Source of the DNA: Devosia yakushimensis
Lineage (GTDB): Bacteria; Pseudomonadota; Alphaproteobacteria; Rhizobiales; Devosiaceae
Length of the DNA stretch: 64,000 nt
NCBI RefSeq assembly: GCF_030159855.1
Contig: NZ_BSNG01000001.1
Location: 1,860,001 to 1,924,000 of the forward strand
Direction of reading: 5' to 3'
Numbering within the stretch: the first letter of the stretch is position 1; each line of letters starts with the position of its first letter. Shown piece by piece: positions 32,175 to 41,033 of this stretch. Both the position numbers and the translations under genes were made by a program. The notes beneath the pieces were generated by a model, which saw only the letters and a list, made by a program, of their open reading frames with translations, did not search any database and was not told where the DNA came from.

Positions 32175-33230
32175 CTAGTTGACCCGCCCTGCCCGATTGG
32201 ATGCCATCAGCAACCAGAGCAGGAAGAGCGCACCGAAGACGCCGGTAACGACGCCCACGGGCAATTGAATGGATGGCAGCGCATGCTGCGCCACCATATC
32301 GGAACCGAGCATGACCAGAGCGCCAACCAGCGCGGCCTGCAGAAAGCCATTGCCGGCGCCATTGAGGAGGCGGCGGGCGATCGGGCCGGCGACGAAAGCG
32401 ACAAAGCCGACAGGGCCAACGGCGGCTGTGGCAAAGGCGGCGTAGCCGACCGCAGCAAGGATCAGCCCCAGGCGGGAGAATTCGACGCGGGCGCCCAGTG
32501 CGGTGGCCGTATCGTCGCCCAATTGCATGGCATCGAGCGTGCGGACCAGGGCGATGGTCAGCGGGATCAGCACGACGAGGGCCAAAGCGAGCGGATAGAT
32601 ATCCGCGGCATTGGCGGCATTAAGGCTGCCGATCAACCAGGCCAGGGCCTGTTGCACTTCGAAAAGCCGGGCGCGAGTGAAGAGATAGGACATGACCGCG
32701 CTCATGATCGCCGCCATGCCGATGCCGATCAGCACGACGCGATAGGCGGTGACGCCATTGCGCCAGGCCAGGCCATAAATGGCCAGGGCCGTGAGGATGG
32801 CGCCGGCAAAGGCGCCGAAGGAGACCCAGAGGCCAGACATGCCGAAGACGATGATGCAGAACACGGCAGAGGCGCTGGCGCCATGGGAAATGCCGATAAT
32901 ATCGGGGCTGGCCAAGGGGTTACGCAACAATGTTTGGAAAGTGATTCCGGACAGGGCGAAGGACATGCCCGTGAGGACAGCAAGGACGGCACGCGGCACG
33001 CGCACATTGAGCACGATGAAATCGACGCCCTTGTTGATCTCGCCCGTCAGCGGGGAAAAGAGCGAGCGCAGCACATCGGCCGGCGCAACGGGATAATCGC
33101 CGAGATAGAGCGACAGCGCGAAGGCCAGTGCCAATGCCAGGGCCAGACCGAGCGTGACGCCCCGCCGGCGCAGAGCGAGGCGGCCGCGAATGGACCGGAC
33201 AATGGCTGATTGATCAAGAGCCAGGGTCAT
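32175..33230 (-). CDS. FecCD-family siderophore permease (second)
   Basis: This 351-residue permease has about nine to ten helices, preceded by a basic cytoplasmic stretch. RNPLASPDIIGISHGASASAV and VGPVGFVAFVAGPIAR are FecCD hallmarks. It overlaps the upstream permease gene by 4 bases and forms the heteromeric channel with it. Confidence 0.93.
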   Translation of the reverse strand: MTLALDQSAIVRSIRGRLALRRRGVTLGLALALALAFALSLYLGDYPVAPADVLRSLFSPLTGEINKGVDFIVLNVRVPRAVLAVLTGMSFALSGITFQTLLRNPLASPDIIGISHGASASAVFCIIVFGMSGLWVSFGAFAGAILTALAIYGLAWRNGVTAYRVVLIGIGMAAIMSAVMSYLFTRARLFEVQQALAWLIGSLNAANAADIYPLALALVVLIPLTIALVRTLDAMQLGDDTATALGARVEFSRLGLILAAVGYAAFATAAVGPVGFVAFVAGPIARRLLNGAGNGFLQAALVGALVMLGSDMVAQHALPSIQLPVGVVTGVFGALFLLWLLMASNRAGRVN

Positions 33231-34258
33231 AGCGTAGCCAGCTTGCGGCGGCGCACCAGCGCGATGAAGAAGGGCGCGCCGAGGAAAGCGGTGACGATGC
33301 CCACCTGCACTTCGCCGGGAGGCGCGATGATGCGGCCCAATATGTCGGCGCCGAGCAGCAGGATGGGCGCCAGCAGCATGGAATAGGGCAGAATCCAGCG
33401 ATAGTTCGGGCCGGTTATGGCGCGCGCCACATGGGGCACGGTGAGGCCGACAAAGGCGATGGGGCCGGCGGCGGCGGTGGAGGCGCCGGCGAGAATGACG
33501 GCGGCAAGTCCGGCAATGGCTCGCGAGCGCCTGACATTCTGGCCCAGGGCACGCGCCACGTCTTCGCCCATGGAAAGCCCATCGAGCATGCGGCCCGAGG
33601 CCAGGGCCAGCACAATGCCGATAGCGAGGAACGGCGCGACCTGCACGACGACATCCATGCTGCGGCCGGCCAGGGAGCCGACCTGCCAGAAGCGGACTTC
33701 GTCGAGCGTGCGCGGGCTGGTGAGCAGGATCGCGCTGACGATCGATTGCAGCGCCGCTGTCATGGCCGAACCGGCCAGCGCCAGCTTGATGGGCGTGGCG
33801 CCTTCGCGGCCAACCGAGGCGATGGCGTAGACGGCCAGCATGGCGGCCCCTGCCCCGGCAAAGGCCAGCCAGACATAGAGGCTGAGCTGGCTGATGCCCA
33901 GGACGGCCACGCCCAGCACGACGAAAAGCGCGGCGCCGGCATGGATGCCCAGAATGGATGGGTCGGCCAGCGGATTGCGCGTGGCGCCTTGCAGCACAGC
34001 CCCAGCCAGTCCGAGTGCAGCGCCAACCAGCAGTCCGACGACCGTACGCGGCAGCCGCAGCTCCCAGATGATGCGGTGATCGGTGGAATTGGGATCATAG
34101 GCGGTGAGCGCCGCCCAGACGGTGTCAAGCGTCACCGGGCGCGCGCCGACGGTGATCGACAGGAAGGCGATGGCCAGCACGATCACCGCCAGACCGATAA
34201 GGCCGGCCAGCAATGGCACCTGCCGGCGAACGCCGGCTATGGGCTCGGCAAAAGTCAT
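33227..34258 (-). CDS. FecCD-family siderophore permease (first)
   Basis: This 343-residue permease has the same FecCD layout: RNPLADPSILGIHAGAALFVV near 105 and AGPIAFVGLTVPHVARAITGPN near 275. The chosen ATG (MTFAEPIAG) overlaps the stop of the binding protein; a frame open to 34360 lies inside that gene and is rejected. Confidence 0.92.
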   Translation of the reverse strand: MTFAEPIAGVRRQVPLLAGLIGLAVIVLAIAFLSITVGARPVTLDTVWAALTAYDPNSTDHRIIWELRLPRTVVGLLVGAALGLAGAVLQGATRNPLADPSILGIHAGAALFVVLGVAVLGISQLSLYVWLAFAGAGAAMLAVYAIASVGREGATPIKLALAGSAMTAALQSIVSAILLTSPRTLDEVRFWQVGSLAGRSMDVVVQVAPFLAIGIVLALASGRMLDGLSMGEDVARALGQNVRRSRAIAGLAAVILAGASTAAAGPIAFVGLTVPHVARAITGPNYRWILPYSMLLAPILLLGADILGRIIAPPGEVQVGIVTAFLGAPFFIALVRRRKLATL

Positions 34259-35217
34259 TGTTCGCTGGTCAGATTCTCGTCGGCCGCCTCGACGACGGCA
34301 GTGAGCTTGTCCAGCTCCCCGGCATAGGCGCGATAATTGCGCAGCCAATAGGCGGGCCATTCACCGACGGAACCGTCGGCCGCGGCCTTGATGGCGGTCC
34401 AGGTGGGCTTGGCCTCGGCATTGGCGCGATTGGTGGCGACGCGATTGTCTATGAGGATGATATCGGGCTGATATTTGTCGGAGCGTTCCCAGCTCACCGT
34501 TTCCCAATAACCGCTATCGGGGTTGAGGTCGGTCTTGAGGAAATCGAGGCCCCAGCGCTGCAAATCCATCAATTCGGCGGCGCCTTCGGGCGCGGCGACC
34601 CAGAGGCCATCATTGCCGGCCCAGACGGCAAGAGCCGTCAGGTTCGGCTTGGCCTGTGCGGCGGCGGAGAAGGCGTCGCGGGCGCGTTCGAATTCGGCCT
34701 TGGCCTCGGCAATGGCGGGAGCGGACAGATCGGCGCCGAGGCTGGCGGCAAGCGCCTCATATTCCTCGATCAGGCCGACGACACTATCGAGCTGGGCCGG
34801 GCCAGTTACAGGCGCCAGTTCGCGCAGCGGGCTGCCCGGACCGGTAACGGCGGCGCCACCGCCCCATTCCTTGTCCAGCGGCCAATATTCGGCAATGACC
34901 AGATCGGGCTGCAGGATGGCGGCCTTTTCGAGATCGATCTCGTTGTGGGTCACGCCCACCATTTCAATCCCCGCGAGATCGAGGCCCTGTAGGGCCTTGG
35001 AGTCTTCGGGCAGGCTATTGCCGATAATGCCGACGGGCCGGATGCCCAGCGGGATCAGCGCGGCGGCCGCGTCCTCGGTAGCGATGATGCGGGTGGGCAC
35101 CTGTTCGAGCGTGATCGTCTCGCCCGCGCCATCGGTATAGGTCCAGGGCTCGGCCTGGGCGAATGCCGGCAGAATGGCAAAGGCGGCGAGGAGCGTGGTC
35201 TTGAGCGCGGCGTGCAT
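34255..35217 (-). CDS. iron-siderophore substrate-binding protein, copy A
   Basis: This 320-residue periplasmic protein has a signal peptide (TTLLAAFAILPAFAQA) and the class III binding fold of the FecB/FhuD group: two lobes joined by a long helix (EEYEALAASLGADL). TRIIATEDAAAALIPLGIRPVGI near 42-65 is a family marker. It is a close paralogue of the next gene and, in place, the second gene of the operon. It probably delivers a ferric chelate to the two FecCD permeases. Confidence 0.9.
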   Translation of the reverse strand: MHAALKTTLLAAFAILPAFAQAEPWTYTDGAGETITLEQVPTRIIATEDAAAALIPLGIRPVGIIGNSLPEDSKALQGLDLAGIEMVGVTHNEIDLEKAAILQPDLVIAEYWPLDKEWGGGAAVTGPGSPLRELAPVTGPAQLDSVVGLIEEYEALAASLGADLSAPAIAEAKAEFERARDAFSAAAQAKPNLTALAVWAGNDGLWVAAPEGAAELMDLQRWGLDFLKTDLNPDSGYWETVSWERSDKYQPDIILIDNRVATNRANAEAKPTWTAIKAAADGSVGEWPAYWLRNYRAYAGELDKLTAVVEAADENLTSEQ

Positions 35218-35220
35218 CGC

Positions 35221-36180
35221 TTACTCCGAAAGATCTGCGTCGGTGGCCTGAATGGCGGCGGTCAGCTTGTCGAGCGCCCCAGCATAGGCGCCGTAATTGC
35301 GCAGCCAATAGGCAGGCCATTCGGTGACGGCGCCGGCCGCGGCCGCCTTCATCAGTGTCCAGGTGGGCTGGGCCTGGGCGATCTGCAATTGCGTGCTGGT
35401 GCGATTGTCGAGCATGAGCAGATCGGGCTGGTATTTGTCGGCATTTTCCCAGCTGATATTCTCGAAATAGCCGTGCTGATCGACGGCGTCGGGCACGATG
35501 ATATCGAGGCCCCAGGCGCGGAAATCAGACAGCTCGGAACTGCCCACGGGCGTTGCGACATAGAGGGCGTCATTGCCGGCAAAGACCGCCATGGCGGTGA
35601 GATCAGGCTTGTCGGCGACGGCAGCGCTGAAGGCTTCGCGGGAAGTCTCGAAACGGGCCTTTTCGGCGGCGATTTCCGGCTTGGCGAGATCGGCGCCAAG
35701 GCTTTGCGCCAGCTCTTCATATTCCTCGACCACGGCGATGATGGAATCGCCCACGGTGACGCCGGTGATCGGCGCCAGGGTGCTGAAGGGGCTATCGGGG
35801 CCGGTGAGCTTGTTGCCCCCGCTCCATTCCTGGGAGACGGGCCAATACTCGGCAATGATCAGGTCGGGCTCGAGCGCGGCGGCCTTTTCGATATCGATCT
35901 CGCCCCAGGCCTCGCCGATAATGGTGATGCCAGTGAGATCGAGGCCCTGCAAGGCCTTGGCGTCGGCAACGGGGCTATCGGCATAGATGCCGACGGGGCG
36001 GATGCCGAGTGGAATGAGGCCGGCGGCCGCATCCTGGCTGGCAATGATGCGCGCGGGTGGCGCATCGAGCGTCACGGTCTGGCCGGAGCCGTCCGTATAG
36101 GTCCAGCCAGCGGCAAAGGCGGCAGCGGACAGGGAAACGAACAGCGCCGACAGCACAAGCCGCGAGAAGGTTCTGATCAT
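35221..36180 (-). CDS. iron-siderophore substrate-binding protein, copy B
   Basis: This 319-residue paralogue of copy A is more than half identical to it by eye over the full length (shared IPLGIRPVGI, KALQGLDL, IAEYWP, EWPAYWLRNY). The ATG at 36180 begins a signal peptide (LVLSALFVSLSAAAFA). It is the first gene of the siderophore operon, only three bases upstream of copy A. Two such proteins for one channel suggest two different ligands. Confidence 0.9.
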   Translation of the reverse strand: MIRTFSRLVLSALFVSLSAAAFAAGWTYTDGSGQTVTLDAPPARIIASQDAAAGLIPLGIRPVGIYADSPVADAKALQGLDLTGITIIGEAWGEIDIEKAAALEPDLIIAEYWPVSQEWSGGNKLTGPDSPFSTLAPITGVTVGDSIIAVVEEYEELAQSLGADLAKPEIAAEKARFETSREAFSAAVADKPDLTAMAVFAGNDALYVATPVGSSELSDFRAWGLDIIVPDAVDQHGYFENISWENADKYQPDLLMLDNRTSTQLQIAQAQPTWTLMKAAAAGAVTEWPAYWLRNYGAYAGALDKLTAAIQATDADLSE

Positions 36181-36558
36181 GGTCGGCAGCTCCGTCGCTT
36201 GAAGCGAAACGGGGCTACCTAACGGGGGCAAACCTGAGAGGTCAAGTCATGTTTGGAGGGGATTGGCATTTGGCCCGTTGCGGCCCTTGACCCTGTGGTC
36301 TACCGGGGATCGGAGACCTCGACGCCTCCCCCCCTCCTCCGCGAGCTCGAATCCGCCCACGATGTCATCCATGCTCTGTCTTCACACTGGATGGCGCTGA
36401 TAGCCTTCAGCATGGATCCCGGCCTGCGCCGGGATGACACGGTGGGTGGGTGGGTTCTGCCCCCCAACACGGGGGCAGAGCTTACATCCGCGCATCACCC
36501 GCACCCTCGGCGCCGCCCCCACAAGGGAGAGGTGAGGCGGCGCCAGGAGCCGGGCCGA
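36181..36558. other. intergenic region with palindromic repeats
   Basis: This 378-base gap lies between the start of the siderophore operon and the cfa stop. It holds a repeat whose core CATGGATCCCGGCCTGCGCCGGGATGACA spans 36411-36439 and a second hairpin CTGCCCCC..GGGGGCAG (36457-36478). I see no convincing ORF and no recognised iron-regulator box, though the siderophore operon promoter must lie near 36200-36260. Confidence 0.6.
36388..36445. repeat. interspersed palindromic repeat, family 2, copy 1
   Basis: GCTGATAGCCTTCAGCATGG followed by the hairpin ATCCCGGCC-TGC-GCCGGGAT is nearly identical to 45100-45150 (only a few base differences). It is intergenic in both places, as expected of mobile REP-type elements. 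Confidence 0.7.
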
Positions 36559-37794
36559 TCAGGCTGGCTTGCGGTATTGATAGATGCCGACGTCGATGGA
36601 GCCTTCGGTGAAGCCGGCCTCGCAATAGCTGAGGTAATAGACCCATTTGCGCTTGAATTCCTCGTCATAGCCGAGGGGCGCGATCATGGGCCAGCGCTCG
36701 AGGAACCGCTCGCGCCAGAGTTTTAGCGTCTTGGCATAGGACAGGCGGAAATTCTCGACATTTTCGAGCACCAGCCCGACCTTGTCCCCGAATTCACGCA
36801 TCACCGTCTTGGTCAGCAGCATGCCGCCGGGGAAGATGTAGCGCTGAATGAAATCGGGACCAGACCGATAGCCGTCGAAATCGGCCTCATTGATAGTGAT
36901 GGCCTGGATGGCGGCGGTGCCACCCGGCTTGAGCCGGTCATGCACGGTCTGGAAATAGCTGGGCCAATTGTCCTCGCCCACGGCCTCGATCATCTCGATG
37001 GAACCGATATGGTCGAACTGGCCCTCGGTATGGCGATAATCCTCGAAGACAAGGGTGGCGAGCTTGTCCAGCCCCTGGCGGGCAAGACGCTCCTGACCAT
37101 ATTTGAGCTGTTCGGCGGAAAGGGTGATGCCGCGGAGGTTGGCCCGGTAATCGCGGGCGACGGTTTCGGCGAAACCGCCCCAACCACAGCCGATCTCGAG
37201 CACCGAGGAGCCCTCGGTGATGCCGGCCATGTCGGCGACGCGCTGATATTTGGCGAGTTGGGCTTCCTCAAGACTCTGGTCGCCGGAGGTGAAGACCGCC
37301 GACGAATAGGTCATCGAGGGGTCCAGCCACATGCCGTAGAAGTCGTTGCCCAGGTCATAATGCTCGGCAATGTTCTTCTTGGAGCCTTCCAGCGTATTGC
37401 GGCGCGAGAGATGATAGTGCAGATCGCCCGCGGCGCGGCGGAAGAAGCCGGGATTGGCGCTTTCGAACATGTCGCGATTCTGCAGGAAGAAGCGGAACAG
37501 GGCCGTCAGGTCATCGACCTCGATATCGCCGCGCATATAGGCTGCGGCAAAGCCGACCGTGCCGCGCTGCATGGCCTCGGACAGGACTTTGAAATTGTTG
37601 AGCCGCAGCACGGCATGCTCGCCCGTTGCCGGGTTGCCGACCGTGCGGGTCCGGCCATTGGGGAAAATGACGGTGACGGCGCCGTGGCGGGGATGCCCGA
37701 TCAGCGCTACGCCGATGCGCTCCACAACCCAGGATGCAAAATTCGTCCACGGCGTGGTGCCGGGACCGCTTTTCTCAACTGCTGTTTTGGTCAT
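36559..37794 (-). CDS. cfa: cyclopropane-fatty-acyl-phospholipid synthase
   Basis: This 411-residue S-adenosylmethionine enzyme adds a methylene across double bonds of membrane phospholipid acyl chains, common on entry to stationary phase or under acid stress. The N-terminal domain (about 1-110) precedes the methyltransferase domain with NIAEHYDLGNDFYGMWLD (near 137), the SAM site VLEIGCGWGGFAE (near 190), and QRYIFPGG near 300. The C-terminal Cys in YYLSYCEAGF is also family-typical. The ATG at 37794 is the family start; a frame open to 37887 is rejected. Confidence 0.94.
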   Translation of the reverse strand: MTKTAVEKSGPGTTPWTNFASWVVERIGVALIGHPRHGAVTVIFPNGRTRTVGNPATGEHAVLRLNNFKVLSEAMQRGTVGFAAAYMRGDIEVDDLTALFRFFLQNRDMFESANPGFFRRAAGDLHYHLSRRNTLEGSKKNIAEHYDLGNDFYGMWLDPSMTYSSAVFTSGDQSLEEAQLAKYQRVADMAGITEGSSVLEIGCGWGGFAETVARDYRANLRGITLSAEQLKYGQERLARQGLDKLATLVFEDYRHTEGQFDHIGSIEMIEAVGEDNWPSYFQTVHDRLKPGGTAAIQAITINEADFDGYRSGPDFIQRYIFPGGMLLTKTVMREFGDKVGLVLENVENFRLSYAKTLKLWRERFLERWPMIAPLGYDEEFKRKWVYYLSYCEAGFTEGSIDVGIYQYRKPA

Positions 37795-38017
37795 CGAGCC
37801 GCCGGGTCCAAATATCGCAAAGCAATGGCGGCGGCTTCTGAGCTGTCGCCTGAATTCAAGCGTCGACGGCATGCAGGTGAGCGACAAAACCAGTGCTGAC
37901 CAGATGCATGCCCATGACTAGTTTAGCTGTCATAAATGGATATGCAAGCAGCAGTTTCAATCGCTTATGGGTGCCGCAGTGCTCGCCAAAGGGCTGAGAA
38001 TGCTGGAAATCCAGCGG

Positions 38018-39808
38018 TCAGCCCTTGGGCCGGGCGAGGTCTGTCAGGCGGAACTGAACCTGCTCGCGGCCCTGGTAATGATCGATGGAAAGGCCGCCGG
38101 CAAAGTGGAAGGCGGTGTCGGTTTCGCGCAGCAGGGCATCGCCAATGGCGGTGTTGGCGGCTCGGAAAGCAATGGCCTTGAGGCGCGCGCCATCGCCCGA
38201 AGTCAGGGTGAAGCTGACATGGCCGCCCTTGCCCACGATCTGGGCGAATTTGGCCTTGTGGGCGGGGAAGGCGAAGACCGGATTGGGGTTGCCCGAGCCA
38301 TAGGGCCCGGCGCGTTCGATATCGTGAATCAGGTCGACCGTGGCGCCCCGCGCGGTCAGGGCCGCGTCGATCTTGAGCGCGGTCATGGCGCGGGCGGCGG
38401 AGACATCGACCGAAAGCGATTCGGCCAGGAACGAGCGGAAGGGACCGAGTTGGCCCGACTTGATGGTGACGCCGGCCGCCATGGCGTGGCCACCGCCCTT
38501 GGCGATGAGACCCGATTCTACCGCCTCGATGACCGCCCGGCCCAGATCGACGCCCGGCATGGAACGGCCCGAGCCGGTGCCGGTGCCATCGGGCTGGAGA
38601 GCGATGGCAAAGGTGGGACGCTCGAAGCGCTCGCGCAGGCGCGCGGCGATGAGACCGACGACGCCGGGATGCCAATTGGCCGAAGCCAGCACCAGGACCG
38701 GGGGCCCCTCCCCGCTGCCGATCTCCATTTCGGCGACGGCGGCCGCCTCCTCCACCGCTTCGACTTCGATGCGCTGCCGCTCGGAATTGAGTTCGTCGAG
38801 CCGGGCGGCGATGGCGAGCGCATGGTGCTCGTCATCGACCGTCAGCAATTCGGTGCCCATGGCGGCATTGCCGATGCGGCCGCCGGCATTGATGCGCGGG
38901 CCGATGAGAAAGCCCAGGTGATATGGGTTGATCGGGCCGCTGATGCGGGCGGCCAGCGCCAAGGCGGCAATGCCCTTGTTATCGCCGCGGCGGGCAACCT
39001 CGAGGCCGCGAACGACGAAGGCGCGGTTGAGGCCGACCAGCGGGACAACGTCGCAGACGGTGGCAAGCGCGACCAGATCGAGCAGTTTCAGCAGATCGGG
39101 CAGACCGGTATCGCCGCGCTGGCGCAGGGCGCGGTTTACGGCGACCAGCACCATGAAGGTGACGCCGGCGGCGCAGAGATAGCCGAGGCCGGAAATGTCG
39201 TCGGGCCGGTTGGGATTGACCAGCGCATTGGCATTGGGCAGGTCGTGGTCGGAGAGGTGGTGGTCGATGACCAGGACATCGGCGCCGCGCGAACGGGCAT
39301 GGGCGATGGGGCCATCGCTGGTGGTGCCGCAATCGAGCGTGATGATGAGGCTGGCGCCACCGTCGATCAGCTTGTCCATGGCCGCGCTATTGGGGCCATA
39401 GCCTTCAAAGATGCGGTCGGGGATATGCACCTGTGGGTCGATGCCGAAATGGCGCAGATAGCGTGCCATGAGAGCGCAGGAACAGGCGCCGTCGACGTCG
39501 TAGTCGCCGAACAGGGCGATGGTTTCATTGTCGGTGATGGCCTTGGCAAGCCGATCGGCCAGGGCATCCATGGCGGTGAGCGTCGAGGGATCGGGCATCA
39601 GGCCGCGAATGGTGGGATCGAGATGCTTTTCGGCATCCTCCAGCGTGATCTCGCGCGCTGCGATGATGCGGGCCAGGATTTCCGAGATGCCGCTGCGCTG
39701 GGCAATTGCCCCGGCCATGCGGGTCGCGTTGGCATCCAGACGATCCATCCAGGCGCGGCCGGTGACCGAACGGCTGACGTCGAGAAAGGGGCGTGGCGCT
39801 TCGAGCAT
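38018..39808 (-). CDS. recJ: single-stranded-DNA 5'-3' exonuclease RecJ
   Basis: This 596-residue nuclease acts in recombination, mismatch and base-excision repair. DHH-family motifs are in order: FGDYDVDGACSCALM near 85, LDCGTT near 150, IDHHLSDHDLP near 172, and the DHHA1 GGGHAMAAGV near 415, with an OB-type domain after. The start (LEAPRPFLDVSRSV N-terminus) is at 39808; an ATG at 39874 is less likely. It is part of the conserved hom-glpX-recJ neighbourhood. The 223 bases between its stop and the cfa start hold no feature I can support. Confidence 0.95.
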   Translation of the reverse strand: MLEAPRPFLDVSRSVTGRAWMDRLDANATRMAGAIAQRSGISEILARIIAAREITLEDAEKHLDPTIRGLMPDPSTLTAMDALADRLAKAITDNETIALFGDYDVDGACSCALMARYLRHFGIDPQVHIPDRIFEGYGPNSAAMDKLIDGGASLIITLDCGTTSDGPIAHARSRGADVLVIDHHLSDHDLPNANALVNPNRPDDISGLGYLCAAGVTFMVLVAVNRALRQRGDTGLPDLLKLLDLVALATVCDVVPLVGLNRAFVVRGLEVARRGDNKGIAALALAARISGPINPYHLGFLIGPRINAGGRIGNAAMGTELLTVDDEHHALAIAARLDELNSERQRIEVEAVEEAAAVAEMEIGSGEGPPVLVLASANWHPGVVGLIAARLRERFERPTFAIALQPDGTGTGSGRSMPGVDLGRAVIEAVESGLIAKGGGHAMAAGVTIKSGQLGPFRSFLAESLSVDVSAARAMTALKIDAALTARGATVDLIHDIERAGPYGSGNPNPVFAFPAHKAKFAQIVGKGGHVSFTLTSGDGARLKAIAFRAANTAIGDALLRETDTAFHFAGGLSIDHYQGREQVQFRLTDLARPKG

Positions 39809-39890
39809 GGGCGAGAGGTAGGCGATTTGAGGGGGGCGGTCGAGGGGGAAGTGATAGGAGCGCCTGAAGTGCAACCTTCACCGCCGCTTT

Positions 39891-39974
39891 CCTCGGGCTT
39901 GACCCGAGGATCGCTCGCCGATTGTGCCGGATTGCGGGTGGCCCTCGGGTCGAGCCCGAGGGAGACGATTGTGG
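39891..39974. repeat. interspersed double-hairpin repeat, family 1, copy A
   Basis: Two palindromes, CCTCGGGCTTGACCCGAGG (39891-39909) and CCCTCGGGTCGAGCCCGAGG plus G (39942-39962), are separated by 32 bases, and GACGATTGTGGG follows. It lies between the glpX stop and the recJ start. The same composite occurs at 44886-44976 and 54282-54378. Confidence 0.85.
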
Positions 39975-40007
39975 GTGGGGTGGTGCTGTGGTTTTCCGAT
40001 CAGCAGT

Positions 40008-40994
40008 TCACCGCGCGTGCTGTGCCCTGATCCAACGCACTGTCTGGCTCCAGGAGCGCATGACGATGGTGTTGGTCTCAACCGAATCGCGGCGCAGGCG
40101 GATGCCTTCGAGCAGGGTGCCGTCGGTGACGCCAGTGGCGGCGAAGAGCACGTCGCCGGAGGCCAGGTCGGTGACGTCGTAGATGCGGTTGGGGTCGGTG
40201 ATGCCCATGGCATGGGCGCGATCGCGCTTGGCCGGGCTATCAAGGATCAGCTTGCCCTGCATCTGGCCGCCAATGCAGCGCAGGGCGGCAGCGGCCAGGA
40301 CCCCCTCGGGCGCGCCGCCGGAACCCAGATAGATATCGACGCCGGTATCCTCGGTGTTGACGGCGTGGATGACCCCAGCAATGTCGCCATCGCTGATGAG
40401 CTTGACGGCAACGCCGGCGGTGCGCAGTTCTTCGATCAGCCCGGCATGGCGGGGGCGATCCAGCACGATGGCGGTGATCTCGCTCAGCGGCACGCCCTTG
40501 ACGCCGGCCAGCGCCTTGACGTTCTCGGTGGCCGACCATTCGATATTGACCGTGCCTGCCGGATATTCGGCGCCGATGGCGATCTTGTGCATATAGACGT
40601 TGCGGGCGACATTGAGCAGGCCGCCGCGCTCGGCCATGGCCAGGACCACGATGGAATCGGGCTGGTTCTTGGCGCAGAGGGTTACCCCTTCGAGCGGATC
40701 GACGGCGATATCGACCTCGGGTCCCTGCCCCGCGCCCACCGGCTGGCCGATGAACAATTCATCGCATTCATGCTCTTCGCCCTCGCCGATGACGACGCGG
40801 CCGGAAATAGCGACGCGGTCCAGCTCGGCCTTCATGGCGTGCACGGCGGCGTCGTCGGCAGCCTTTTCATCGCCCTTGCCGCGCCATTCGGCGGCGGCGA
40901 TGGCGGCGCGCTCGGTGACGCGCACCAATTCCAGCGTCAGGCTGCGATGCAGATGGGCGGGATTTCTGTCACCCTCGACTTTCGAAAGTCTCAT
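40008..40994 (-). CDS. glpX: class II fructose-1,6-bisphosphatase
   Basis: This 328-residue enzyme removes the C1 phosphate of fructose-1,6-bisphosphate in gluconeogenesis. GlpX-type metal and active-site segments are seen: RVVIGEGE near 75, DPLEGVTLC near 97, GDIAGV near 200 and YLGSGGAPEGVLAAAAL near 220. Alphaproteobacteria often rely on this type. It lies between recJ and hom on the same strand. Confidence 0.95.
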   Translation of the reverse strand: MRLSKVEGDRNPAHLHRSLTLELVRVTERAAIAAAEWRGKGDEKAADDAAVHAMKAELDRVAISGRVVIGEGEEHECDELFIGQPVGAGQGPEVDIAVDPLEGVTLCAKNQPDSIVVLAMAERGGLLNVARNVYMHKIAIGAEYPAGTVNIEWSATENVKALAGVKGVPLSEITAIVLDRPRHAGLIEELRTAGVAVKLISDGDIAGVIHAVNTEDTGVDIYLGSGGAPEGVLAAAALRCIGGQMQGKLILDSPAKRDRAHAMGITDPNRIYDVTDLASGDVLFAATGVTDGTLLEGIRLRRDSVETNTIVMRSWSQTVRWIRAQHAR

Positions 40995-41033
40995 TCTGTC
41001 TCCCCCGGGCTCCGACTTGCCCGCGAAGGGGTA

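Noticed and set aside
36253..36726. 157-residue plus-strand ORF over the repeat region
   Set aside because: It is made of palindromic repeat sequence and the antisense of cfa, with no ribosome site.
37967..40030. 687-residue plus-strand ORF
   Set aside because: It lies antisense to recJ across its whole length. Its product is low-complexity (Gly, Ala, Asp-rich) with no motif, a usual shadow of a high-GC gene.
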